Shown here piece after piece: positions 49,644 through 61,670 of a stretch of DNA of 64,000 nt (the first letter of the stretch is position 1; each line of letters begins with the position of its first letter). The DNA is from Mixophyes australis (taxonomy: Eukaryota; Chordata; Amphibia; Anura; Limnodynastidae), in the NCBI GenBank assembly GCA_036250195.1, contig JAVHZZ010000008.1, forward strand, positions 14,410,434 to 14,474,433. Reading direction: 5' to 3'. The notes under the pieces are model-generated. The model did no database searches, was not told the origin of the DNA, and worked only from the letters and a program-made list of their open reading frames with translations. The position numbers and the translations under genes were made by a program.

Positions 49644-50521
49644 AAGGACTGGTTAGGGTTTAATATACAATTAGCCGCATAGAGATGGTATTATATATGG
49701 AGAGGCGAGGCTAACATGGATTCAGACACAGAGGAAATAGACTGGTCTAGTAGTGCACCTGTCCACATACATTTGCGGCAGCCATTTTGTGTCTACCCCC
49801 AGCTGAGGCAGCCATTTTGTGGGTTGAACCAATATTTATGAAAATACATGCTTGTGTTTCACTAGGAATGATTGATCATCATTAGGGTACAAAGAACCCA
49901 GTTAAATGGGTTCTCAAATTCTTTCAAAGGCTGCAAGTATAGCAGTATATAGCCAGACAGAGCGATCTCCATTGGGACACAGATTATGATTATTGTAGAT
50001 TTGTAAGGTGCCACAGTGCTCCGTAGCGCCGTACAATAGGGAAAACAGTACATAAAACAGGGACAAACAAGGTAGACAAAATTAATGCAGACATGAAAAC
50101 AAATGCAGATATTTTCAGTGTCCTAATTTACAGAATATTGTTCAACACAAATCTGTCTTTTTTGAATTTTCTGCAAATATAGACATTTATTTCTGGACTG
50201 ATCTTTTTAATTTTTTTTTTTTTATTTGATTTTATATGACTTTCCCATGCCATAACAAACATACCAAAATCATATACGCCAGGACTATGTAGCCTAAAAT
50301 AAGACGGTGATCCGACACAAAGATAGCCTTGTGACTGACACAACTCTATACGTGTAAGAGTTACCATACAGCGGTACAGCAAACATTTGGGACTTTTTTT
50401 TTTTTTTTTCATTTCATTGTTTTTTTTAAACTGTGTACAAGCTATTGTTCTAGGTGATCCACAATAACCGGCTCTGTGTGTGACTCTCTCCAGTGTTGTT
50501 ACAAAGACAAAATATATCTGG

Positions 50522-50845
50522 GGAAGCAGCCATTTTGTGGGCTGAACCAACAAACACGAGGGGTCTGCTCATTAATTCACTAGGATGAACTGACAACACA
50601 GACACAATCTTCAGATGCTTCCCTATGGGACATCCTGGAAAACATGGGCAGGGGAGTATCGACACGAGCCCGCTGCGCAATTATGCAATCGTATCATCAT
50701 CGCGAGGCAATCACATGAATGGCGTCACTAGGAATCGTGTCAGAAAACCCCCCCCCCGCCACCACCCACATCAAGGAGGAGAAATGCGCTGCAGCATTGT
50801 GAACGCTAGTGCAGCAAACAAAATGACTGCCTCCACCGTATGTAG
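50522..50845. mobile_element. Palindromic repeat with CAGCCATTTTGTG termini
   Basis: It starts GCAGCCATTTTGTGGGCTGA and ends AACAAAATGACTGCC, an inverted pair. Related copies or halves lie near 10530-10655, 15292-15400, 45889-46130, 49768-49860 and 57712-57860. In each, a CACTAG or CTAGTGAA block sits in the middle. The family is probably non-autonomous, and I could not define the class. Confidence 0.6.
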
Positions 50846-51684
50846 GAGACAAGTACACATTAGAAGATATATATTGCTTCACCCATTAGCTTTCAGGCAA
50901 ACATTTGTCAGTCCTGATAATCAAACCAAAAGTTATCCCATGAGTAATCATCATCATAATCCTTTATAAAGTACCAGCATCCTCTGCAGTCACACAATAC
51001 GGGTTACAATTTCCTATAAAGCCATTTTACGGTTTATAGGTATTTTCCAAGTACTGGAAAAGGTTACCGGAAGACACTATGAATTACTTTTGTGAACATT
51101 TAAATTAGTGTGTACATAAAATCAAAACAAAATAAACATAAAACACCACTGCACGTACGGTGGTAATAAATCGCAGCTATACTGAATGTATCCGCAGCCC
51201 TCAGAGTCAGTCTGTTCACTAATAAACCATAAGGGATAGATTTATACAGTTTTATTGACGTGGTTTGGTTTCAAGCACACGATTTAATGAGGCTGTTGAT
51301 GTGAATATGTTGGGTTTTAATTAGGCTCCGTTGCAGATACAAAAGCAAAAGGAAACAAGCAAAGTAGCATATATATATATATCGCCAGCTAATGGCTTGC
51401 AGATAGTTCACAGGATAAATTGGCTCTTGTGGGACTCCACATTTTCTGGAGGATTTAGGCATCTTCCATGATAAACTACTTCACATTCTCTGTCAACCTG
51501 TAGAAAATCCAGGTGATCAGGTGGAATCCATGCACTGTATATAGAGACTAGAGAACAGCTACTTCCATTCAGGCGGTCAACCAGTATGTACTCGCCAAAC
51601 CAATGCCTGCCTACGTTTAAGAGACCTCACAAAGATGTTGTGTTTGATTGTACCTGGGAAAGGGGAATGTATATGCTAAACCGT

Positions 51685-51821
51685 GGGGTAGATTTATCAA
51701 ACATTCTAAAAAGGAAAAGCGAGGATGTTGACCTTAGCAACCAATCAGATTCTAGCTATCAATTTCTACAAAGGTCAACATCCTCACTTTTCCTTTTTAG
51801 AATGTTTGAAAAATCTACCCC
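51685..51821. mobile_element. Palindromic CCAAT MITE, copy 4
   Basis: GGGGTAGATTTATCAAACAT at the left end and its near-complement at the right, with AGCAACCAATCAGATTC in the left arm only. The right arm lacks the CCAAT block. Confidence 0.85.
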
Positions 51822-51884
51822 ACTAGGTCTTGTTATTTCTCTGTGCTATGAGCAAACACACGTTCTCCAATACTCACAATCTTA

Positions 51885-52301
51885 GCATGAACTACAGCTT
51901 CCCTTCTAGAGTTCTCAACAAGTAATCTGAAAACCCACCTCTTCAGGCAAGCTTATAATATTCCTCAACCACCCTCTTAACCTCACTACATTACCCTATT
52001 ACCACCCGTTACACAATCTCACACAAGACAACTATCCCCTGACCAACATTGTTTTGTGTGACAGGATCATTTAGCTTATGAGTCACTTTTACCTTTGCAG
52101 TCTGGCTGAGCTGAAATGCAAAATGTAGACTTAACCTCATGTATCAAACTCCCATTGTCCCATAGATTGTAAGCTTGCGAGCAGGGCCTTCTCACCTCTT
52201 TGTCTGTTTTACCCAGTTTGTTTATTAGTTTACTGTGTTTGTCCCCGATTGTAAAGCGCTACGGAATATGTTGGTGCTATATAAATAAATAATGATGATG
52301 A
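51885..52301 (+). mobile_element. Interspersed repeat with the same 3' tail as the SINE family
   Basis: It contains AAAACCCACCTCTTCAGGCA, then GATTGTAAGCTTGCGAGCAG, and ends TTGGTGCTATATAAATAAAT plus TGATGATGA. The tail matches that of 42809-43134 although the rest is unrelated. A diverged partner lies at about 46215-46405. The left boundary is approximate. Confidence 0.65.
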
Positions 52302-54662
52302 GAATTTAGGACAATGCCCCTAGAAAAATAAAACGGTGGTGGCCATCCATAGACAAAAGACTGAATGCGCCCAACTCCCTGAAGACGTAAACACTGCAGA
52401 TGCTAGATACACTCTCTATAGGAGTGTATCTAGCAAATCTATGTAACCCAGGGGTTGTAATCGCAAGTTGAGACTTGGACAGTGTTCATATATTCTTGTA
52501 ACTTGCAGCTGCCAGACTAAGTGGCCATAGAGCTAATCTTGGAATTATTACAGAATAGTAACTCATTAAAAAGGTATCTTTACCTTAAATTTACTTTTGC
52601 GATTTAAATTTACAATGCATATATACATATAAGACATTCCCTTTTGGTAACCCCACTCCGAAATTCTGTGCCTGCTCCAGAAATGTGATGTATTTTGGCA
52701 AAACAAATAAAATACATTATTGGAGATATACACATCTGTACAGGTATTGTCATGCGCTGCAAAATCTATTTTATTTTTTAAATGATAATATCAGTTAATC
52801 ACAATGGTGGACTATCAAAAGCCCTCGTTTATTTTTATTCAAATACGGAGAAGAGAAAACATAAATCGTTCATGTAGATCCAGCTGAATATTAACGGTTA
52901 CTCCAAAAGTTAATGTTCTTATCTCCTTAAATATGCACAGTATTAGGCATTTCATTCCCCATACATGTAACATCTCCCTTCTCTGGGGAATAAAGAAGGG
53001 CATACCAGAGAGTCGTTTTTCACCGCGCAATAATAAAATGCCAAACTGCTCGGCTGGTCTACTGTATCAGAACACGGAACTCAATTATTGTAAATCTCCC
53101 AATAAACCGCTCACATTTGCAGCCTGCATGCAGAATGAATTCACGGGTCAACTGGCTGTTACGTTCAACACAGAATAACATTCTCCAAACTCTTCTCTCT
53201 GGTACTTCGGAAACAAATATGCTTTATAAAAACCAAGTCACAGAGGCAAAAGCCGAGCAAAATGCTTTATAGAGTCCATCGGAAAACGCACTTTATCGAG
53301 GAACGATCAGATTCTGCTCATTTGAAAGACGCGGCACCTTGGTTTCTGTAGACAGGCAGCGATAACGTAAAAACACAGTCTGGTATTGTTATATCACTGG
53401 GAGGAATGTGAAACATATACTGCGCAATAAGAAGATATTTCTCATACTAAACTTTCAACGGCGCCATTATTCAAGAAGTGCACAGCAGTGAAAGCTGGAG
53501 GGTTTCATGGGGTTATAAATGACCGAAGGCAAAATTAAAGGACTTTTACAGCACTAACATATTCCTCAGCCATATAAAAGAAAAGAAAAATATGTAAAAT
53601 CAAACACTGAAGGCTGCGCTCAAGTTACAGAAACCTAAATTTACCTGCAATGTAAAACTATATAAAAATAAGTGTTCAGTGTTTAGAAAGACAGAATATA
53701 GTTTAAAATAAAACCTGTGTGGACTTTGTGATCCGCTTCCCATATACAGGGAGCGATGTACATGCCCCTAACAGATATGGGACAGTTTTTACAGAGCACT
53801 AATTTTAAATTAAAGACTATTCAATTAAAAAAAAGATAATTGAGATAACCCAATTGATATTATACGCAAAGCCTTGCTAGTTTGTGTGTGATACATGTTT
53901 GTTATTTATATCGACACCATAATAAAGACAAGGTTGGAAAAGTAGACAAGGTCACTGACCGTGTTTGGTTCACAATAATATCCCTGATCATATAATACGG
54001 TCTACATTTGGGGGTAAATTCAATTAGTTGCCCAGGTATTATTACGGTTACTACGGTAATTTATCAGCAGCTCTATAAACTGCAAACAAAAATCCGGAGA
54101 CATTATCGTAGTAGCGGTGATACGCGAAACCAGCTAGTAATTCTGTCCACCATGTAAATTGTCAACTATCTCAATGTCGACCAAGAGAATGTCTATCTGG
54201 AGACCACATACCGTTAGTTATTTATCCAGCCTTCAATAGGGAAAACAGAAGGAGGAGGGAGGGGATGAAGGGGTGGCGAGAGCTCAGACAGACATCATTT
54301 CAAACTGAAGTGATAAAGGTCAGCAGAAAGCTCCTGCTCACATATCGCTTCTAACAACTTTGGTAAATACTTATTTTTTCCAAAAGAAGGCAGAAGATAG
54401 ATTAACAATAATAGTTAACAAGTCATGTTATTAATATTAGGGGTGGGGGGGTTAAAAAATAATTAAACGTACCCTCTCAAACTTTTCAAATCCTTAATCT
54501 CAACTGATAGTAAAATTGTTTTCTACCTTCTGCTGGAACAACACACATATATGATATTTTGTTAACCCATATACTTGTGAGCTGGAGCTTTCAGCTGACA
54601 AGTCAAGTGAGATTAATAACATAGTAGATTTAGCTTTCAGATCCTACTCCTTTTGCCTAGGC

Positions 54663-54835
54663 CAGCGGTTCCCAAACCGTGTGCAGCGACGATCTCACAG
54701 GGGCGGTCCGGCCAGGGCCGATGGTAAGCTGGCACACAAGGCAGAGGGCTACTTGGGAATTATTTTGGCTTTGGGGTGCCTTTAAAATACTATATATAAT
54801 GGTGCCCTTGAAAAGAGAAAGTTTGGGATCCGTTG
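54663..54835 (+). mobile_element. Short hAT-Charlie-like element
   Basis: It starts CAGCGGTTCCCAAACCGTG and ends AGTTTGGGATCCGTTG, the terminal signature of Charlie-type hAT elements. The flanking octamers GCCTAGGC and GCCCGGTC agree at five of eight bases. The termini match those of the large element at 4032-6482. Confidence 0.7.
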
Positions 54836-55055
54836 GCCCGGTCGATTCACTAAAACAGAACTCTTCCCACAGACGACTGCCGTTCGGGTTCTGTCACACT
54901 GGCAACTTGCAGCTGCAGATTCCCACAGTGGAAACACTGAAGAGTTTTACATTCATGAACATTGTTACTGTAAGTGTTTTTCTAGCAATAATAAAGTTTG
55001 TTTAATGCATAACAGCGGTGACCACACTGCATTCTGGGTAATTTTCAGACACCAT

Positions 55056-55910
55056 GGGGGGGGGGGGGGGGAATTCAATTGATCGCGAGTTTTTTTTTCC
55101 CCGTCAAAAAGAAAAATCCCACGCGGGTTTTTAACTGCTATAGCGACCGTTTTTAGTTAACACAGCGTTAAAACTCGTGCAATTCAATTGAAAAAGAGGT
55201 AACGCTGCCCTTGCGCGTTAATCATTGGTGTTTGCAAGTTTTTAGGGGAGTGAAGGGTTTATCGCGGTCATGTGTAACACAAAAAGGCACTGGCATACAT
55301 TAGATTGCATTACACAACCATTCTATTTGATAATATCTATTACTTATATATTACAGTACTTTAGCATATTTTTTACTATACAATCATCTATTCCATGTGA
55401 AAACACATTAGTACATACATATTAGTACAAAAACCAACATGAAAAAAATAAATCACTGAAATATATGTATTTTTTTGTGGGGTTTTTTTCCCATTATTTT
55501 TTTAAAATAAAATCAACTTTTACACGTTCTACATTACTGATAAACATAAGTTTATCTTTTTTTTCCCCCATTATTACAAGATTTCATATAGTTTTCTTAG
55601 GTTTTTTTTATTTTTAGCACACCCCCAAAGAGGTGCGAGATAAAACAGCATATTGGCCTGTGTAACGCGTCACATTATAAAACAACTGAATAGCTTTTAA
55701 CGCGGCTGCCTCTCACACACCCTATACTTTCAATAGACCTTGTACTGGAGCGCGAGAGGACCGTTTCATGAAAAAAAAACGGAGCATTAAAAATGTAATT
55801 GAATCGCGGGTAAAGTTAACCCGCTCGAAAAATATTTTAAAAAAAAAACCCGTTAAAATGAGTTAACATAGTGTTAAAAAATACCTCGCGGTCCATTGAA
55901 TCCCCCCCCC
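55056..55910. mobile_element. 855 bp non-autonomous element with G-run and C-run ends
   Basis: The left end is 16 G followed by AATTCAATTGATCGCGAG. The right end is CTCGCGGTCCATTGAAT followed by nine C, an inverted pair. Sub-terminal blocks with GTTAAAA and CGCGGGT occur near both ends. The interior is AT-rich and has no ORF of note. No clear target duplication is visible. Confidence 0.7.
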
Positions 55911-57711
55911 ACAATTTCAATAGAGCTCCAGAAGCGTTTTATACCCCAGGCAAAACTGCTCACAGCAGCCATAACCAGCGGGTCGCTGGAGGAAAATTGC
56001 TGGTGTAACAGACCACCACCAATATGTGCAACCACACCCAAAACCACGATCTGTTATACCTCGTTTTACATCACAAGGAATACACCAGCAAAAGGATTAC
56101 AGTTGGTTTAAAATTCCACACACCACTCATGAAAGCAGCTACTTACACGGCCCTTAGGACGCCGACGGGTTTTCCTGGAAGCTTTTGTAGTCAGACCATT
56201 GACAGAAAAGTCACCTCAGGTAAACAATTTCTGGAACAGAACGTACTGGTACAGGCGGACCCAGTTTTATGCCAGCCGGCAAAAACATTTAATAAAAATA
56301 TTACATTTAATATTGAGACAGTTTATCTTTCAACCATTGTATCGTATCCACCCTTCAGCCATTTCTACTCTCATCCAGCCATTTTACAGCCACATTATCC
56401 TAAGCAAACATCCATAGAGGAGATTATGTAAAAATTAAAAATATTACTTTAGTGACCTATTTTTCCAGGGAATGCTTTAAAACAGATTTAATCACAAACA
56501 CAAAGCAGCCACTTTGATGGGAGAGGATACGCTCTGGTCAAGGCCTGTCTAGTTAAACATATCCTCAACTTACAAAAAATAAATAAAATAAAAATTCTTA
56601 TAGTATTTTAATAAAACACTCGGTACAGATTATGAAGATTAAAAAGAGGATAGACATAACTTGAACATGGGCGCCCCCTGGTGTTCACAGCTAAGAATAC
56701 ATCTGGCAGACATAGGAAATATAAACCATGCACTCAAAATAAAAGTTGTATTGGAGAGATAATCTGTCTGTAACCAGCAGCTATGACCATCTTGCTTTGT
56801 TGTCAGATTGATGCTCATTGTCAGTGAATCCGCATAATACTTTTCGAAAACGAGTGCAGAAAAAGGTTGATGTAACCCATAGCAACCACATAGACCCCTG
56901 TCCTATAGTAGCGTTAAAAAAATTAAATGTTGTTCTGGGTTACAGCATTCATTTTTATGAATGTACCAACATTAACATAATATTTTATTTTTCTAAATAT
57001 TTTACTCATTAAGGGGCCGCTAAGCTTAAAATACAAGCGGATCGTAAATAAATCCTTATCAGACGCCCAGGTTAGCCAAAATACGTCATCTTATGTGGAC
57101 TGTGGCAGCTACAGCAGAAATAATGTTTATATCATTTACTCCTTAGTCTATTCTTACTGTCTTAGTTTCTTTGGACAGTATAGTGGAATAAAAATATTTG
57201 CACATTACTTCATTTGGATGAGACAAGGAACATAGAAGCGATATAAAAATAAAAGCTTCGCTCTATAACTTGCTATCTCCAATCTGCACAAACCAACTAA
57301 TACGGCCCTAACTGTGGTCTGTAATATTATACGGGGAATATGATTATTTTATATGGTCCAGATACATGCAATGAAGTTTATCGGGTAAACGTAAGACTAC
57401 TATTTAATGAGCAATTTGTGTCTTTTCTCTAAAAATGTCTCAATTCCAAAAACAAGCACCGGAAATCTCATAGTGATAACTACAAGTTGAAGTTATTTGC
57501 ACACAGAAGTGCTGGAATAGTTTGTAAACATCTGCAGCGCCTAAACCTCTCGGCGCTGGCTCGGGGCGGCCGCTAGGGGCAAATACCAGCAGGTTTCATC
57601 TGCCTTAATAAAAAGCGCCTCTGTATGTGGAAACCACTGTCATGTGTACCTCGGGCCATTCTTAGAGGCTTTATGAAGCTTTACTTAATAAAAGCTAGGA
57701 CTCTGTGTACA

Positions 57712-57860
57712 ATGTAGGCAGCCATTTTGTGCGTTGAAGCGTTCGTGAGAAGACATGGAGGCACATTGTGATATCAGCCTATCCATTCACTAGTGACATC
57801 ACTAGTCCCTAGTGAACCGGTTTTTATACTGCTTTATCCCACCAAATGGCTGCTCTACCG
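57712..57860. mobile_element. Palindromic repeat with CAGCCATTTTGTG termini, short copy
   Basis: GGCAGCCATTTTGTGCGTTG on the left, ACCAAATGGCTGC on the right, and CACTAGTGACATCACTAG in the middle. Confidence 0.65.
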
Positions 57861-57999
57861 TATGTATATGATGGATCCAATATAAAAATGTTACTTTCCA
57901 CCGTTTACTGAAGCCATGAGGAGTACTCGGATTTTGTGGCCCACATTTCATTTTGGTATCCCAATTTTATTCCCCTCACGGAAGTCTCCTAATAGTATA

Positions 58000-58225
58000 A
58001 TAATGATTCTCTATTTATGTAGCACCTTTCTCCTACTAGGACTCAAAGTGCTTTACATTACTGCAGACGGTGGGGCAGCCATCTTGTGCACGCACAGCTG
58101 ATATTCTATAGAACCATTCACATCAGTCCCTGGCTCATTGGAGCTTACACCTCTTACCATAAACATCAATAAACCTACTAGTATGTTTTTGGATTGTGCG
58201 AGAGGAAACCGGAGCACGCTGCTGT
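58000..58225 (-). mobile_element. Diverged SINE-like or related repeat
   Basis: It carries TTTATGTAGCACCTTTC and CAAAGTGCTTTACA in front, and then CATCAGTCCCTGGCTCATTG and TATGTTTTTGGATTGTG, shared with the SINE body. The order suggests an old member of the tRNA-like SINE or a related family. Confidence 0.5.
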
Positions 58226-59561
58226 AGGTCATCTGTAAATGGACAAATTAAAGTGTTCTGACAAGTCAGGTCTGGCCAGGCCATTTAAATATACAATTTT
58301 TACTCTCACAGGTTAATCTTTCATTTTGAGCAATTTAAATAAAAAACACAAAAAAAAAACACAATACCAGTTTGATACACTAGAGGGAGCTACTAGACCA
58401 ATGAAATAAATCCAATTATCACAAGAAACTGATCTCCCCCATTGCTACTTTTTTACATATTTTGCTACATAATACTGCAAACTGTCAAAACAACAAGAAA
58501 AATCCAAATCATGCACAAATTACTGACAAAAAGACTGTCAGGATTGGATAGAAATCGGAAAAATATTTGATTTTAAAACAATACAAATGTAGATGATCAA
58601 GTCTTGTACAAAACTGAGGAGATACTTTGTGCAAACATTACCTTGCTGTGGTCACGCTGGCAGGCACTTTGTGACCTGAACCTATATTCTGTAGAATATA
58701 ATCAATTGACTAGAAACACGTGATGTCGCCGGCATCTAGGACATGGACACGCTGCGTTCTCATGTATATGTTCATATGTAACCGTTGTACAGAACTTGCA
58801 GAGGACCCCTGACCTGACCTGTCCATATCCCACCACCCTCCAAACCTGGGCTACAAGTTTTGGTTACTTTAACTAAAAATAAATAAATAAAAATACATAC
58901 TTGAGTAGTAGGTAAATTGGACAAAAATAAAACAGCATTAATTGGTCTTTTATGTCCGTTGTGAGGTGTTTTCAGCGGCGGTGATGAAGATGGTGAAATG
59001 GAAGTTTAGCGAAGAACAGAAGGTTCCGCACGTGGTTTAGCGATGAGTCATACGGGGCGGTACTAAGAATCTGCTGGATTGATATAGAGATGGATGGTCA
59101 GTGCGCCATCAATGCCGGAATGGTTATTGCCGCATGGCGCCACACAAATTTTAAATTCGTACATACAAGTTTTGAGCTGCCCATACATTTGTTTCTCGTG
59201 GAACCCCTGATACCTGCTGGCGGAACCTTGGGGATCTGAGGAACCCAGTTTGACAAACACAGATATATAATATCTAAATAAATACAGAACAACTCACAGT
59301 CTGTGTATTATCACAAGTCCATGGGAACACCCCCAAAATGTGCAAACCCCCCCCTCCAAATGCACACATACACGAAAGAGGGTGCACTGGGCTGATCCAC
59401 ACTATAGTTTATATAATATAGTTTTATGATATTCATTTTTCTTTAGTTTCATCTTTCCTGCATTCATGCACCCATACATATGCACACACTAAATAATCCC
59501 TGGAAATTAATTACACAAAAGGAGAGGATTAAGAAAACACAAAAATTAATTTAGCAACAGA

Positions 59562-59929
59562 ATAGGGAAACGCACGATTACATTTGAACCTCGGGGTTTG
59601 GTTTTGCCAAAACCGCCCTTGCGTGTTTTGGTTTTGGGTCTGTATTTTTTAAGAAAAATTGCTAAAATCACATAATTTTGCTGTTTTTTTGATCCTACAT
59701 TATTATTAACCTCACTGACACTAATTTCAAGTAATTTGCAGTCAGTTTTGACCACCTCACAGGTCACAATATTATTTTCATACACTTTTGGACCAATACT
59801 GCAGCGACCTGGCTGGATGGTAAGCGACAGAGCAATGACACAAACACACGGCAGTTCCTAGCACATCTAGGACACATTGGCACACAGCAGTGGCAGAAAA
59901 GAAAAGTGGTGCAAGATGGAATTGTCCTT
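59562..59929 (+). mobile_element. Probable hAT-derived repeat fragment
   Basis: It starts TAGGGAAACGCACGA and contains GCCAAAACCGCCCTTGCG, TGACCACCTCACAGGTCACA and CGACCTGGCTGGATGG, then GCAAGATGGAATTGTCC. I recognise this order from a long frog repeat whose full copies carry a ZBED/hAT-type transposase on the other strand. Here it stops abruptly where the 18S-like sequence begins. Confidence 0.4.
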
Positions 59930-60050
59930 GGATCATGAAACCAGTTATGGTACATTTGATCGCTGTAATTCTACAGTTAATACATGGCGACGAGCGCTGA
60001 CCCCCCCAGGATGCGTGCTTTTATCAGACACACACCAATCCAGGGTGCCA
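59930..60050 (+). pseudogene. 18S rRNA-derived fragment
   Basis: It matches the 5' domain of vertebrate 18S rRNA: CAGTTATGGT, then TTTGATCGC, then TAATTCTA and TAATACATG, then CGACGAGCGCTGACCCCC, then GGATGCGTGC and TTTATCAGAC, then CCAATCC and GGG. About 20 bases that normally follow TCGCTCC (the TTACTTGGATAACTGTGG segment) are missing. Scattered substitutions show that it is not a working rRNA gene. The left edge abuts the hAT-like repeat. I cannot follow 18S homology with confidence beyond about 60050. Confidence 0.85.
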
Positions 60051-60346
60051 GACAATGCACTAAAAAGAGCCATTGAAATTCCCAGCAAAAAGCCAGTTCA
60101 TCAGTGAACGTCGAATCAGCCCCAATTCCCACAAAATTATAATCTAGTTAGGTTCCTTCCATGTAAAGTGTAGATAACAAACACAACAAAACACGTGTGG
60201 GAGAATGTGGCCTCTAAGAGGCTGACTACTAGACACAAAGGGCCTGAGTCATTAAAGCAAAAAAAAAAAAGGAGTAAATGTTCTCTGGGACAAACCATGT
60301 TACAATGTAAGGGGTGCAAATGAATTTATTATTTTGCAGATAAGTT

Positions 60347-60361
60347 AAATACTGACTGTTT
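60347..60361. repeat. Left L1 target-site duplication
   Basis: AAATACTGACTGTTT, repeated at 61461-61475 as AAATACTGGCTGTTT (one mismatch), directly after the poly(A) of the L1. Confidence 0.88.
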
Positions 60362-61460
60362 CCCGGTAATAAAACCTACTCTGAGGTGCTGGACTAAACT
60401 CCGAAAATTTAAATATATCTCCTCGGTCATTTCGCCTTTGACCCCATTGTTTGACAATCAGTCTTTTCCTCCTGGGATCAGAGAAAAATAATTTAAAGCT
60501 TGGTCTAGGGCAGGAATTCTTCGTGCAGGTCAGCTGGTGGGTCCGTCGGGTGTACATACCTTTGAGTATCTGCAGGCAAAATGGAGCCTGCCCAATGCGG
60601 AACTTTGGCATTATTTGCAACTCAAACACTTTTTAAGTACTGAAAAATTGCGGCTAGGGGTGTCGGGACGCCGCTACACATCTGGTGGGAATGCTCACTT
60701 TTGAGACCTTTCTGGGACGGTGTCATAACGACTTCAAAAGAAATCCTAAAAAACAGAAGTTCCAGCTGACCCAGGTTTTTGGTTACTAAACCAGACAAAG
60801 TCTTCGATATCAATATACAAAAAATCCTTGCTAAAAAACTTAAATAGCGCCGCAAAGGCGGTAATTCCAGTTCACTGGAGATCCTCCTCTCCTCCAACCC
60901 TGAAGGAGTGGCTTACCCGCATCGAGTCCTATAGATATATGGATGACTTGATTCTTAGCTCATCCAATAAGTTTACAGAATATTGCTCCATTTGGTTCAG
61001 ATGGTTAGAATTCCAGGGGTCCGCAAGATACGCTGCCTTAGTTAAATAAACCCTCTTTCTGCTATTCCATAGAATTGTATCTAGTGCTCATTTTGGAATG
61101 GAACTGTGCTCCTAGATCCCTTCCCCTATCCCCTCATTCCCTCCTCCCATTTTTCTTTCCACTCTGTTTTATAATTTCCCTCTCTCATCCCCCCTTTCTA
61201 TTCCCTCTTGCTCTCTTTTCTCCTTCTTCACAACATTTAAGCAATACTAAGGTTTACCATACAGAGGCAGTCACCTATGAAAAGGCCAAACATATAACTA
61301 TGATTATCACAAGCGGGTTAAAGCTAAAATAAAAAAGTACCTATCGTGGTTATGTTCTCTATGTTCTCTGATGATTGTTATCACGTGTTATTGCCTTTGT
61401 TCTTTACGATTGTAACTCTACAATTGTATTCAATAAAAAGATATTGTACAAAAAAAAAAA
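60362..61460 (+). mobile_element. 5'-truncated L1 retrotransposon with poly(A) tail
   Basis: 1.1 kb copy holding only the end of ORF2 and the 3' UTR. AATAAA is at 61432-61437, and the tail begins at about 61450 and runs into the right target duplication. Short length, 3' anchoring, poly(A) and target duplication are all typical of target-primed reverse transcription. Confidence 0.92.
60444..61049 (+). pseudogene. L1 ORF2 C-terminal remnant, frameshifted
   Basis: Three frames together give the L1 ORF2 tail. 60444-60700 reads PLFDNQSFPPGI, then HTFEYLQAKWSLPNAELWHY and LQLKHFLST. Next comes HIWWECSLLRPFWDGV (60680 on), the block after the reverse transcriptase. Last is LLKNLNSAAKAVIPVHWRSS then SPPTLKEWL (60826-61049). 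Stops follow REK and RSSS, and two frame changes separate the blocks. The reverse transcriptase and endonuclease domains are absent. Confidence 0.9.
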
Positions 61461-61670
61461 AAATACTGGCTGTTTTTTCATCTAACATACAAATACTTGC
61501 TAGCTTTATTTTTACACTGAAATTTAATGTTGATCTAGGACGCGCCCTACCCCAACTATAAATCTGTCCCCACATTTGAAATTCACCTCCCCCTCCAATG
61601 CACATTGCAACATGGTCTTGCCCAAAGTTACTCCTTTTCTATGCTTTGCTCTCCTTAATGACTCAGGCCC

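Larger units (their letters stand above)
60240..61670. mobile_element. GGGCCTGA-ended palindromic MITE split by an L1 insertion
   Basis: A perfect 16-bp inverted repeat closes it: GGGCCTGAGTCATTAA at 60240-60255 and the complement at 61655-61670. Removing the L1 and one copy of its target duplication leaves about 317 bp. A half copy is at 33839-33978. Confidence 0.85.
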
